Source: Anaerorudis sp964444915 (GTDB lineage: Bacteria > Bacteroidota > Bacteroidia > Bacteroidales > Dysgonomonadaceae). From it: 33,924 bases of DNA. The position numbers were made by a program, and so were the translations under genes. Position 1 is the first letter of the stretch; every line of letters starts with the position of its first letter. This document shows, piece after piece, positions 1-7,103 of the stretch. The stretch lies in assembly GCA_964444915.1 (NCBI GenBank), contig CAYUIY010000013.1, forward strand, positions 1 through 33,924, given 5' to 3'. Under the pieces are notes generated by a model. It did not search any database. It was not told where the DNA came from and worked only from the letters and a program-made list of their open reading frames with translations.

Positions 1-380
1 GGATAAGTAATGAGCCATGCGTGGCATTCCATTCCGCGCTTATGGCATTCTTCTATTACGAAAGCCAATGGATCAAACACCTCCCCTCCATAATTTTTAG
101 CTATGCTTCGATACATCGGTTCTATTTTTGATCGATACAATACTTCGCCATTGGTACGGGTTTGAAAAAGTACCATGTTGAAATTAAGATTTTTCAATTC
201 GTCCAATAGTTGAATAAGCTCATTTTTTTGAGCGTCAACGCTGAGCGTGTTCTTAGGCCAGTCGAGGTTGTAATTGGTTGTCAACCAAACAGCTCTTATT
301 TCCGTTGCCGGACATATCTGTGAAAAAACTTTTATTGCAGCAGTCACTAAAACGATGAAAGAAATGGATATTTTTTTCAT
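1..380 (-). CDS. GHL10-type (DUF187) secreted glycoside hydrolase, 5' part only
   Basis: The frame runs off the left edge; about 126 codons are visible from an ATG at 380. The protein opens with a hydrophobic signal peptide (MKKISISFIVLVTAAIKVFS, likely cut before Q21). It continues with EIRAVWLTTNYNLDWP, then a stretch ending FNMVLFQTRTNGEVLY and IEPMYRS, and later GMECHAWLI. This order (RAVWL start, then an F-x-QTR-x-x-G-E-x-LY strand) is the N-terminal part of the TIM barrel in the glycosyl-hydrolase-like 10 family, usually secreted or lipoprotein enzymes acting on glycans; the exact substrate cannot be read from this fragment. It is transcribed divergently from the sigma-factor operon. 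The catalytic residues lie outside the window. The family call is fairly sure; the function beyond 'glycan-acting' is not. Confidence 0.8.
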   Translation of the reverse strand, partial: MKKISISFIVLVTAAIKVFSQICPATEIRAVWLTTNYNLDWPKNTLSVDAQKNELIQLLDELKNLNFNMVLFQTRTNGEVLYRSKIEPMYRSIAKNYGGEVFDPLAFVIEECHKRGMECHAWLITY

Positions 381-411
381 TATTAATTATAATCGTTCTA
401 AACTTTTCATG

Positions 412-419
412 CAAATTTA
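412..419 (-). promoter_or_regulatory. Candidate -7 box for the GHL10 gene
   Basis: On the minus strand this reads TAAATTTG, a full match to the Bacteroidetes -7 consensus TAnnTTTG, 31 bp before the ATG at 380. No good TTTG box is present at the expected 19-21 bp spacing, so only the -7 element is supported. Confidence 0.35.
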
Positions 420-562
420 GAATAAAAATACAGATAAAAACGATAATATGTTTTGCATTTCAATTTTTTTAATGAAATTGCGCATGAATTAAAAATTATC
501 CCATTATCCCATAGGAAAACGATGCTATTGCTGTCTAATATACTAAACGCAGGAAAGTGTGC

Positions 563-1039
563 ATGACGGAAGAGCAACTCATACAAGAAATAGTTTGTGG
601 CAATACCCTTGCATTTAAAATGATAATGGAAAAATATCAGGACAGAGTGTTTTGTGTTGCTATGGGTTTTGTTCATTCGAAGGAAGATGCGGAAGACCTT
701 ACCCAAGAAGTGTTTATCAAGGTTTATCTATCGTTATCAACTTTTAATCATAAGTCGAAGTTTTCAACTTGGCTTTATCGAATAACCATCAATACTTGCA
801 TTAATTTTGCAAATCGTAATCGTAAAAGGCGGTTATTGCAATCACTTGAGGATGTTTGGCATAGTGCATTTAATCAGCGTGATGAAGAGCAAACACCGTT
901 AGAAAAAATGGAAATATCGGAACGTAATTTGCTCATAAAAAAGGCTATCGATTCCTTATCTGATAGACAACGCGTCGCTTTTATTTTGAGTAAGTATGAA
1001 GAACTTCCGCAAAAAGAAATTGCAGCTATTATTCTTTAA
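563..1039 (+). CDS. ECF-type sigma-70 factor truncated within region 4
   Basis: A 158-residue protein. ATG 563 is preferred over GTG 557 because an AGGA at 551-554 sits at a suitable distance. Region 2 is complete: residues 24-31 YQDRVFCV, then EDAEDLTQEVFIKVY (41-55) and FSTWLYRITINTCINF (67-82), the core-binding and -10-recognition elements. Region 4 begins normally at about residue 120 (SLSDRQRVAFIL, then LPQKEIAAII) but the frame ends at IIL158, just where the turn and DNA-recognition helix should follow. Family members usually run about 20-30 residues longer. No sigma sequence resumes in another frame after the stop, so this looks like a deletion rather than a simple frameshift. The stop is 6 bp before the next gene. 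As it stands it should bind core polymerase but lack the -35 contact helix; it may be a decaying gene. Confidence 0.8.
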   Translation: MTEEQLIQEIVCGNTLAFKMIMEKYQDRVFCVAMGFVHSKEDAEDLTQEVFIKVYLSLSTFNHKSKFSTWLYRITINTCINFANRNRKRRLLQSLEDVWHSAFNQRDEEQTPLEKMEISERNLLIKKAIDSLSDRQRVAFILSKYEELPQKEIAAIIL

Positions 1040-1045
1040 ATAATT

Positions 1046-1612
1046 ATGAATAAGACCAATAAAATATGGATAGGTATTGTTGTGTTATTAGTTGTGTTAA
1101 ATTTAACTACTATAGGCACGATTCTTTATCATAATTATCGGGAAAATGGTGATGACATTGCTATTTCGCTGTCGGGAGATGGACAGAATCGAATTTCCGG
1201 AAGATATTTTCGTCATACATTGGGTTTTAACGATGATCAGATGGAAGCATTCCGAAAGGCAAATCGTGAATTTCAACCCGCTGCAGCACGACTTATATTT
1301 TCAATAGATTCGCTTAAAATGGAGATGTTTAATGAACTGAATAAAAATCAACCCGATACCGTAAAATTAAATTATTTGTCGGAACAATTAGGGAAACATC
1401 ACGCCGAATTGAAGAAAATCACGAATAGTTTTTATCTGAAAATGAAACAGGTATGTGACTCTTCGCAATGTGTCGTATTACAAGAAACATTTTTGCCATT
1501 GTATTACAATGAAACTATCCAAGATCGCCGTGGATACGGTTATGGTTATGGCGACAGTATAGGAGCAAATCAGGGTTTTCGACACCGATATGGGCATACA
1601 ACTCAACCATAA
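1046..1612 (+). CDS. Spy/CpxP-like membrane-anchored periplasmic protein
   Basis: 188 residues. A single hydrophobic helix at about residues 7-28 (IWIGIVVLLVVLNLTTIGTI) should anchor it in the inner membrane with the rest in the periplasm. The middle part (LGFNDDQMEAFRKANREFQP, then a long helical stretch to about residue 150) resembles the LTxxQ-type helical hairpins of Spy/CpxP 'periplasmic heavy-metal sensor' proteins, which often follow ECF sigma genes in Bacteroidetes. The C-terminus is rich in Gly, Tyr and His (GYGYGYGD..RHRYGH), possibly metal binding. It begins 6 bp after the truncated sigma gene, leaving no room for the anti-sigma gene that commonly lies between them. The assignment rests on pattern and context rather than a diagnostic motif. 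Confidence 0.65.
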   Translation: MNKTNKIWIGIVVLLVVLNLTTIGTILYHNYRENGDDIAISLSGDGQNRISGRYFRHTLGFNDDQMEAFRKANREFQPAAARLIFSIDSLKMEMFNELNKNQPDTVKLNYLSEQLGKHHAELKKITNSFYLKMKQVCDSSQCVVLQETFLPLYYNETIQDRRGYGYGYGDSIGANQGFRHRYGHTTQP

Positions 1613-1651
1613 AAATTAAATAGTTAATAACATATATAAAAACAGAAAATT

Positions 1652-1996
1652 ATGAAAACAAAATTAGCAATTACAGTATGTGCATTGGTTGCAACAATAG
1701 GATTAGCAACTGCTCAGGATCAAAAGCAGAGTCAAACTAAAAAGCCAGAAACGACGACTATTCAACGTGGCCCCGCCTTTGTTGATAAAAATAATAACGG
1801 CATTTGCGATAATTTCGAAAAGGGAGCCCCGGGGAATCCTAATGCAAACGGCAGGCGAGCCCTCTGTGACGGAAGTGGTAGAGGACAAGGCCGTGGACAG
1901 AGGAAAGGAACCGGCCTCTGCAATGGTAAAGGCTGTGGAGTGAATTTTATAGATTCCAATAAAAATGGCATTTGCGATCGAAGAGAAGCTAAATGA
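1652..1996 (+). CDS. Small secreted protein with two EF-hand-like calcium loops
   Basis: 114 residues with a clear signal peptide (MKTKLAITVCALVATIGLATA, cut before Q22). Two 12-residue loops match the EF-hand pattern with acidic or Asn ligands at positions 1, 3, 5 and a Glu at 12: DKNNNGICDNFE (45-56) and DSNKNGICDRRE (101-112). Between them is a Gly/Arg/Cys-rich segment (about residues 60-98, with C72, C90 and C95). Each loop also carries a Cys at position 8, so disulphides or metal thiolate ligands are possible. It lies 39 bp after the Spy-like gene and is probably co-transcribed. Similar short secreted proteins occur beside Spy-like proteins in Bacteroidetes, but I know of no proven function; calcium or transition-metal binding is inference. 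Confidence 0.65.
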   Translation: MKTKLAITVCALVATIGLATAQDQKQSQTKKPETTTIQRGPAFVDKNNNGICDNFEKGAPGNPNANGRRALCDGSGRGQGRGQRKGTGLCNGKGCGVNFIDSNKNGICDRREAK

Positions 1997-2029
1997 CTTC
2001 GCTGTTAGAATGAATTACCGATTTTTCAT

Positions 2030-2037
2030 TATCTTTG
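2030..2037 (+). promoter_or_regulatory. Candidate -7 box for ffh
   Basis: TATCTTTG fully matches TAnnTTTG and lies 29 bp before the ffh ATG at 2067, downstream of the previous gene's stop at 1996. The -33 position has no convincing TTTG. It suggests ffh-folD is its own transcription unit. Confidence 0.45.
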
Positions 2038-2066
2038 TAATCGAATTAAAAATCCGATAAAGTAGT

Positions 2067-3392
2067 ATGTTTGAGAATCTAAGCGAGAGACTTGAAAGAT
2101 CGTTTAAAATACTGAAAGGTGAAGGAAGGATCACCGAAATTAATGTTGCCGAAACATTAAAAGATGTTCGTCGTGCCTTACTTGATGCCGATGTCAACTA
2201 TAAAACTGCTAAAGAATTTACCGAAACCGTAAAGCAAAAAGCACTAGGCCAAAATGTGCTTACTGCCATTAAGCCGGAACAGCTGATGGTAAAAATTGTT
2301 CACGATGAGCTAGCAACGCTCATGGGCGGAACGGCAGTCGATATCAATATCAAGGGGAGTCCTGCAATTATTCTTATAGCGGGGCTTCAAGGTTCAGGTA
2401 AAACCACTTTTTCGGCCAAGCTGGCAAATATGCTGAAATCGAAACGGGGCAAAAATCCTCTTTTGGTTGCGGGCGACGTGTATCGGCCGGCGGCTATTGA
2501 GCAATTGAAAGTTTTGGGAGAACAAATCGGTGTATCGGTTTATGCCGAGGAAGCCAACAAAAACCCTGTGAAAATTGCGCAGAATGCTATTCAGTATGCC
2601 AAACAGCACGGAAAAGACCTTATTATCATCGACACGGCGGGTCGTTTGGCTATCGATGAGCAAATGATGAACGAAATCGAATCAATTAAGAAAGCCGTGA
2701 ACCCGCAGGAAATTCTTTTTGTTGTGGATGCCATGACCGGACAAGATGCGGTAAACACAGCAAAAGAATTCAATGAGCGGCTCGATTTTGACGGAGTAGT
2801 CCTTACCAAGCTCGATGGCGATACGCGGGGTGGAGCGGCTTTATCCATTCGTTCCGTTGTAAATAAACCGATTAAGTTTGTAGGAACCGGTGAAAAATTC
2901 GATGCGATCGACGTATTTCATCCTGAACGTATGGCCGATCGTATTCTCGGAATGGGCGATATTGTTTCATTGGTGGAAAAAGCCCAGGAGCAATATGACG
3001 AAGAAGAAGCCCGTCGTCTCCAGAAAAAAATAGCCAAGAATCAGTTCGATTTCAATGATTTTCTTTCTCAAATCCGGCAAATCAAAAAAATGGGAAACCT
3101 AAAAGATTTGGCATCGATGATCCCCGGTGTAGGGAAACAGATTAAGGATCTCGATATCGACGATGATGCTTTTAAAGGAATTGAAGCTATTATTCAGTCT
3201 ATGACTCCCGACGAACGTACTCATCCCGAAATATTGAATGGAAGCCGACGCGCGCGCATTGCAAAAGGAAGCGGCACCACTGTTCAAGAAGTAAATAAAC
3301 TCATTAAACAGTTTGACGAAACTCGCAAAATGATGCGTTTGATGACCCAAGGAGGTCCTAGGGCAATGATGAGAAATGTGAGAAGAAGATAA
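2067..3392 (+). CDS. ffh: Signal recognition particle protein Ffh
   Basis: 441 residues, normal length for bacterial Ffh. This GTPase binds 4.5S RNA and signal sequences of nascent membrane proteins and delivers ribosomes to FtsY. The N domain (1-90) carries ALLDADVNY; the G domain follows with the P-loop GLQGSGKTT (106-114), DTAGR, and TKLDGDTRGG. The C-terminal M domain (about 300-441) has the FNDFLSQIRQIKKMG and SMIPGVGK segments and ends with the Met/Arg-rich MMRNVRRR. The start is supported by the standard opening MFENLSERLE. It is followed after 11 bp by folD, a pairing common in Bacteroidales. Complete, with no unusual residues seen. Confidence 0.97.
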   Translation: MFENLSERLERSFKILKGEGRITEINVAETLKDVRRALLDADVNYKTAKEFTETVKQKALGQNVLTAIKPEQLMVKIVHDELATLMGGTAVDINIKGSPAIILIAGLQGSGKTTFSAKLANMLKSKRGKNPLLVAGDVYRPAAIEQLKVLGEQIGVSVYAEEANKNPVKIAQNAIQYAKQHGKDLIIIDTAGRLAIDEQMMNEIESIKKAVNPQEILFVVDAMTGQDAVNTAKEFNERLDFDGVVLTKLDGDTRGGAALSIRSVVNKPIKFVGTGEKFDAIDVFHPERMADRILGMGDIVSLVEKAQEQYDEEEARRLQKKIAKNQFDFNDFLSQIRQIKKMGNLKDLASMIPGVGKQIKDLDIDDDAFKGIEAIIQSMTPDERTHPEILNGSRRARIAKGSGTTVQEVNKLIKQFDETRKMMRLMTQGGPRAMMRNVRRR

Positions 3393-3403
3393 ATAGTAAT
3401 GAT

Positions 3404-4285
3404 ATGCAACTTATTGAAGGGAAGGCTGTAGCAGCCGAAATAAAGAAAGAAATTGCCGAAGAAGTCAAGAGAATGAAAGCTGAGGGGGCAAAAACTCCTC
3501 ATCTGGCTACTGTTCTTGTAGGACACGATGGCGGAAGCGAAACCTATGTGGCCAATAAGATTAGAACCTGCGAGGAATTGGGGTTTAAATCTACTCTTGT
3601 TCGTTACGAAGATAATGTAAGCGAGAAAGAGCTTCTCGCTTGTGTGGATCGGCTCAACAAAGACGATGATGTGGATGGTTTCATAGTACAATTGCCGTTG
3701 CCGAAACACATCTCCGAAGATAAAATCATCGAAGCTATTGATTATCGTAAAGATGTTGATGGATTTCATCCGGTCAACGTGGGACGCATGGCACTCGGTT
3801 TGCCTTGTTTCCTATCGGCCACGCCCTCGGGTATCTTGGAGCTACTTAAACGTTACGATATAGAAACCAGTGGCAAGCACTGTGTGGTGTTGGGGCGTAG
3901 CAATATTGTAGGCAAACCTGTTGCCATGTTGATGTTGCAAAAAAACTATCCCGGTGATTGTACCGTCACCGTTTGTCACAGTCGCACAAAAAACATCAAA
4001 GACATGTGTCTTCAGGCCGATATTATTATTGCGGCCATCGGGGTGCCTGAGTTTGTGAAGGGCGATATGGTAAAAGAGGGGGTCGTCGTGATAGATGTGG
4101 GTACAACACGTGTTCCTTCCACCAAGACCAAATCGGGATTTAAACTTACCGGTGATGTTGCATTCGATGAAGTTGCTCCCAAATGTTCATACATTACCCC
4201 TGTTCCCGGCGGTGTCGGACCCATGACCATTGTGTCGCTAATGAAAAATACCCTTTTAGCGGCTAAAAAAGCAATTTACAGATAA
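3404..4285 (+). CDS. folD: Methylenetetrahydrofolate dehydrogenase/cyclohydrolase FolD
   Basis: 293 residues, standard length. The cytoplasmic bifunctional enzyme interconverts 5,10-methylene-THF and 10-formyl-THF using NADP, supplying one-carbon units for purines and formyl-Met. Visible signatures: Y48-x3-K52 (in ETYVANKIR), the catalytic region, then VQLPLP at 95-100, KDVDGFHPVN (116-125), the Rossmann segment VVLGRSNIVGKP, and the terminal TPVPGGVGPMT motif. It lies 11 bp downstream of ffh and probably shares its transcript. It is convergent with the GH20-type gene with only 17 bp between the stops, and no clear hairpin terminator is present there. Confidence 0.97.
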   Translation: MQLIEGKAVAAEIKKEIAEEVKRMKAEGAKTPHLATVLVGHDGGSETYVANKIRTCEELGFKSTLVRYEDNVSEKELLACVDRLNKDDDVDGFIVQLPLPKHISEDKIIEAIDYRKDVDGFHPVNVGRMALGLPCFLSATPSGILELLKRYDIETSGKHCVVLGRSNIVGKPVAMLMLQKNYPGDCTVTVCHSRTKNIKDMCLQADIIIAAIGVPEFVKGDMVKEGVVVIDVGTTRVPSTKTKSGFKLTGDVAFDEVAPKCSYITPVPGGVGPMTIVSLMKNTLLAAKKAIYR

Positions 4286-4302
4286 AAAATTTTTGTCTTT
4301 TC

Positions 4303-5379
4303 TTACCAAGCTTTTGTCAATTCTTTAAATGTTTGTACCGACGGATCGTTTTTGCTTTCTTCGGTAGCGTCATTCATTCCGTCTATAAAGATGCGGGTAT
4401 TGCTCCAGAAGGTATGCATAATGCCGGCATAGCGTGGTTTCATTTCGTCAGAAGCGTTTTCTTTGAACATATTCATCATTTTTACCTGATTAAGAGCTAC
4501 ATCTGCTTTTCGCCAGGGGCAGGCAACCACATTGAATCCTTTCGCTGCAAATAAAACGGGTGTGGGATGTGCTTTTTCGTAATGCCAATCGTTAATAACC
4601 ACATCTTTTGGTATCCTATCTATTGCCCTGTAAGTATTGTTGTAGCTTCCTTCCCATAGACCAATTCCGGTGGTTTTGCCATCGATCAGTCGGTCGCCCC
4701 AAATCCATAATTCTTTTCCGTTTTGTGCCAAATGATTTCGAATAAGCGTTACTTCTCCGGCAAACAATACTGCCGGATCGCATCCGTAACAACGAGGACA
4801 GTCGGGGTGCGCAATGTAAAAAACTTCATCCATACCTGCATGGAAGGCATCGGCCTCGAATGCATTCACAATTTCGTCCACCACATCAAAAACGACTTTA
4901 TGCACTTCGGGGTGTTGTGGGCAATAGCTTTTGCAATACAAGCCATCGGCATTCGGCCATGTGTATTCTTTTGGGAGTGAAATGGAAGGCGTCTCGTCAA
5001 ACTGAGGGTACACTTCCAACAGTTTCCCTATTTGCCCTGCCCATGATTGATGACCCAACAAGTTGATTTGAGGAATGAGGCGAATACGATTCTTTCGGCA
5101 GCTGTTTACTATTTTCTTTACATCGTTTTCAGACAAAGGATCACGATCTCTCAATTCGGGATGGGAGACATACTCGTAGCGGTAATCGATACGCAAAACT
5201 AGCGTGTTTACACCCGCCGGAGCCAACTTTTTATTGATGAGCTTAACAAAATCGTCTACATCTTGTTTTGCCGGTGCATTTATACACAAACCTTTAACGG
5301 CAAAAGTAACTTGCGAAAAAATCCCAAAGGGAATTAATAACAAAAAGAGAAGCGAGAATATTCGTTTTATTGTTTTCAC
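4303..5379 (-). CDS. GH20-like secreted glycoside hydrolase
   Basis: 358 residues with a signal peptide (hydrophobic 8-20, cut near FSQ22). The mature protein looks like a single (beta/alpha)8 barrel of glycoside hydrolase family 20: AGVNTLVLRIDYRYEY (55-70), IPQINLLGHQSW (102-113), and H180-A-G-M-D184-E185, where D-E would be the substrate-assisted catalytic pair of N-acetylhexosaminidases. In classical GH20 enzymes this motif is HxGGDE; here the second Gly is Met. The usual N-terminal GH20b domain is absent, so it is a compact catalytic-only form. A cluster of Cys (C194, C197, C200 in the CPRCYGC area) follows the active site and is unusual. Hexosaminidase activity is an inference; the fold assignment is reasonably sure. 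Confidence 0.78.
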   Translation of the reverse strand: MKTIKRIFSLLFLLLIPFGIFSQVTFAVKGLCINAPAKQDVDDFVKLINKKLAPAGVNTLVLRIDYRYEYVSHPELRDRDPLSENDVKKIVNSCRKNRIRLIPQINLLGHQSWAGQIGKLLEVYPQFDETPSISLPKEYTWPNADGLYCKSYCPQHPEVHKVVFDVVDEIVNAFEADAFHAGMDEVFYIAHPDCPRCYGCDPAVLFAGEVTLIRNHLAQNGKELWIWGDRLIDGKTTGIGLWEGSYNNTYRAIDRIPKDVVINDWHYEKAHPTPVLFAAKGFNVVACPWRKADVALNQVKMMNMFKENASDEMKPRYAGIMHTFWSNTRIFIDGMNDATEESKNDPSVQTFKELTKAW

Positions 5380-5410
5380 GATGACTTAATTTTTAAATAT
5401 AAAAAATGAG

Positions 5411-5548
5411 AAAGGTTGTTCATAATCATAATGGGAAAGGTTGCCCATAGATCAATCTTTACATTTTTATTTTTCTTTTTTAGAAACTTGAATAATAGGA
5501 AATGTATTGTTAAGGCTCTTTTTGGTTAAATTTATTTGGGCAACCTTT
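5411..5548. repeat. Three AAAGGTTG(Y)(Y)C boxes upstream of the GH20-like gene
   Basis: AAAGGTTGTTCATA at 5411-5424 and AAAGGTTGCCCATA at 5436-5449 are direct repeats 25 bp apart (start to start). An inverted copy, GGGCAACCTTT, is at 5538-5548 and pairs perfectly over 11 bp with 5436-5446. All three lie in the 187-bp gap between the CDGSH gene and the GH20-like gene, so they may be operator sites. The factor is unknown. Confidence 0.5.
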
Positions 5549-5566
5549 GTATGATCACATCTATTA

Positions 5567-5752
5567 TTAATCTTTGAATCCTACTTTTGCATGCGACCCG
5601 TCGCAGTAAGGTTTCTTATTGGAATGGCCGCAACGGCAGAGGTGGATTGTTCCGCTTTTTTCTTCTTCTTTTCCATCGGGACGAATGATTTTGAAATCGC
5701 CTTTCATTTCCAGTGGACCATTGGGAATCATTTTAATTTCTACTACTGACAT
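5567..5752 (-). CDS. CDGSH iron-sulfur domain protein
   Basis: 61 residues, essentially one minimal CDGSH domain. The Fe-S motif is complete: C39-x-C41 (HLCRCGHSN), then P-Y-C50-D-G-S-H54, the 3-Cys/1-His set that holds a redox-active 2Fe-2S cluster. The N-terminal half is a beta-rich segment (MSVVEIKMIPNGPLEMKGDF) typical of the small bacterial members. Cytoplasmic, probably electron transfer or Fe-S/redox sensing; no specific partner is indicated. The ATG at 5752 is 26 bp after the tsaB stop, so the two are probably co-transcribed. High confidence in family, low in role. Confidence 0.92.
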   Translation of the reverse strand: MSVVEIKMIPNGPLEMKGDFKIIRPDGKEEEKSGTIHLCRCGHSNKKPYCDGSHAKVGFKD

Positions 5753-5778
5753 AATTTTTTGGTTTTTAAAAGTTAGAC

Positions 5779-6465
5779 TTAGAGTATTTTATTTTTTGGC
5801 ACAGTGGCCACAAATTCTTTCAGGTAAAAAGGTTCAAAATAAGCAACGTCTACAAAGTCTTTTTCGTTAAATGCTTTTTCTGCCAACGGAATCATTGCCA
5901 GTGCTTGCGGATAAATATTCGGGATAAACAGTGCATTGGGATGTTGTATAACGCTTTTACATTTTTCTGCACCGTTGCCGAAAAAAGCAATCTTTTGTTT
6001 GTCCAGCAATTCGCGATAACTGTTCTCATCGATAATGTCGGCCGATGTTTTGCGAATCGTATTCAAAGAAGTATCGAAAAATGTGGCATATATTTCCATT
6101 CTTCGCGCATCAATCATTGGACACAACAGTGTTCCTTCTTCCACTTTGTCTTTTATTATAGATGCCATGATTTTTGGTGTAGGAATGGCAATGAGCGGCA
6201 CATTAAGGCCATACGCCAAACCTTTGGCTTCCGACACACCAATACGCAAACCGGTATACGATCCCGGTCCGCTGCTCACAGCAATGGCATCGATCCGGAG
6301 ATTGTTTTTTCTTGCGAATTGCATTATTTCATCGACAAAAACTCCCAATGATGTGGCATGCGATTGCCTCCTGTGATTTTCTTTGTTGATTATTATTTCT
6401 CCATTGTGAGATAAAGCACAGGAGCATACTTCTGTAGCCGTTTCGATAGACAAAAGAACACTCAT
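5779..6465 (-). CDS. tsaB: tRNA threonylcarbamoyladenosine biosynthesis protein TsaB
   Basis: 228 residues from ATG 6465; a longer TTG-initiated frame starts at 6477 but the family starts at M-x-x-L-L-x-I-E-T-A-T. TsaB is the non-catalytic ASKHA-fold partner of TsaD that, with TsaE, makes the universal t6A37 modification of ANN-decoding tRNAs. Signatures: LLSIETATEVCSCAL at the N-terminus, HRRQSHATSL, and the glycine-rich VSSGPGSYTGLRIG near residues 64-77. The tail is longer than the minimal fold, normal for Bacteroidetes. It sits upstream of the CDGSH gene and downstream of the RRM gene's terminator. Confidence 0.95.
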   Translation of the reverse strand: MSVLLSIETATEVCSCALSHNGEIIINKENHRRQSHATSLGVFVDEIMQFARKNNLRIDAIAVSSGPGSYTGLRIGVSEAKGLAYGLNVPLIAIPTPKIMASIIKDKVEEGTLLCPMIDARRMEIYATFFDTSLNTIRKTSADIIDENSYRELLDKQKIAFFGNGAEKCKSVIQHPNALFIPNIYPQALAMIPLAEKAFNEKDFVDVAYFEPFYLKEFVATVPKNKIL

Positions 6466-6516
6466 TTTCTGTTTCAAAGTTTATCTTATAACGTTTTAGT
6501 TTGAAATTTGGTTCAA

Positions 6517-6549
6517 AAAATAAAAAAAGACTGTATCAAAACGATACAG
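6517..6549 (-). terminator. Rho-independent terminator after the RRM gene
   Basis: Perfect 7-bp stem CTGTATC/GATACAG (6531-6537 with 6543-6549), five-base loop, followed on the minus strand by a T-rich run (about 6518-6530). It ends the RRM transcript 33 bp beyond its stop codon and separates it from tsaB. Confidence 0.75.
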
Positions 6550-6582
6550 CCCTTTTAGTTTCTACTGTTTTTTTACTTTAAA

Positions 6583-6906
6583 TCAATACCTGCTTCTTTC
6601 ATGATAGTCGCGATTGCCATAATTGCGATTGTTCCGGTTTCTTTGCTGGGAACGATCTCCTTCAGCACGTGGGCGGGCAATCGAAACAGATAGGGTACGT
6701 CCGTCGTATTCTGCTCCATTTAATTCGTCTATGGCATGCTGTCCTTCTGCATCATCACTCATTTCAACAAAGCCGTAGCCTTTGGAACGACGAGTATCTC
6801 TGTCGGTAATGATTCTAGCTGAGGATACTTCTCCATATTCCTCAAAAAGTTCTCTTAAATCGGTTTCGCTAATCTGATAGCTTAAACCCGCAATAAAAAT
6901 GTTCAT
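6583..6906 (-). CDS. RRM-domain RNA-binding protein
   Basis: 107 residues: one RNA recognition motif (residues 1-78) plus a short Arg/Asn/Gln-rich tail (80-107). RNP2 is IFIAGL (3-8) and RNP1 is KGYGFVEM (42-49), with the aromatic residues that stack on RNA in place. Single-RRM proteins of this size are common in Bacteroidetes and cyanobacteria and act as global RNA-binding regulators, often in the cold-shock or carbon-use response; the targets here are unknown. It is a single-gene unit with its own promoter (7045-7077) and terminator. The leader is about 130 nt and ends in repeated AUUUA-like sequence just before the start codon, suggesting post-transcriptional or autogenous control. Confidence 0.95.
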   Translation of the reverse strand: MNIFIAGLSYQISETDLRELFEEYGEVSSARIITDRDTRRSKGYGFVEMSDDAEGQHAIDELNGAEYDGRTLSVSIARPRAEGDRSQQRNRNNRNYGNRDYHERSRY

Positions 6907-7044
6907 GTAAAATAAATAATTAAAAAAAAATAAATAAATAAATTTTGCAGAAGTGATTATACTCAGAAATAGGTTAACACGTACTTCACAATAAATGGAA
7001 AGAAACCGGAAAAACTATTTACCTTTTATAAACCTTTTGCGGTG

Positions 7045-7077
7045 CAAAGATAAAAATAAAATTTGAGTATTCGCAAA
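7045..7077 (-). promoter_or_regulatory. Promoter of the RRM gene
   Basis: On the minus strand TTTG (7074-7077), a 21-bp spacer and TATCTTTG (7045-7052) match the Bacteroidetes -33/-7 consensus fully. The start codon is about 140 bp further on, which predicts a long 5' leader. Confidence 0.6.
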
Positions 7078-7103
7078 ATTTGGATGAATTTTTTTTCTTT
7101 TTG

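Noticed and set aside
3284..3769. 161-codon minus-strand frame across the ffh-folD junction
   Set aside because: Shadow of two conserved genes, with no domain of its own.
5905..6351. 148-codon plus-strand frame inside tsaB
   Set aside because: Antisense to tsaB and without recognisable features.
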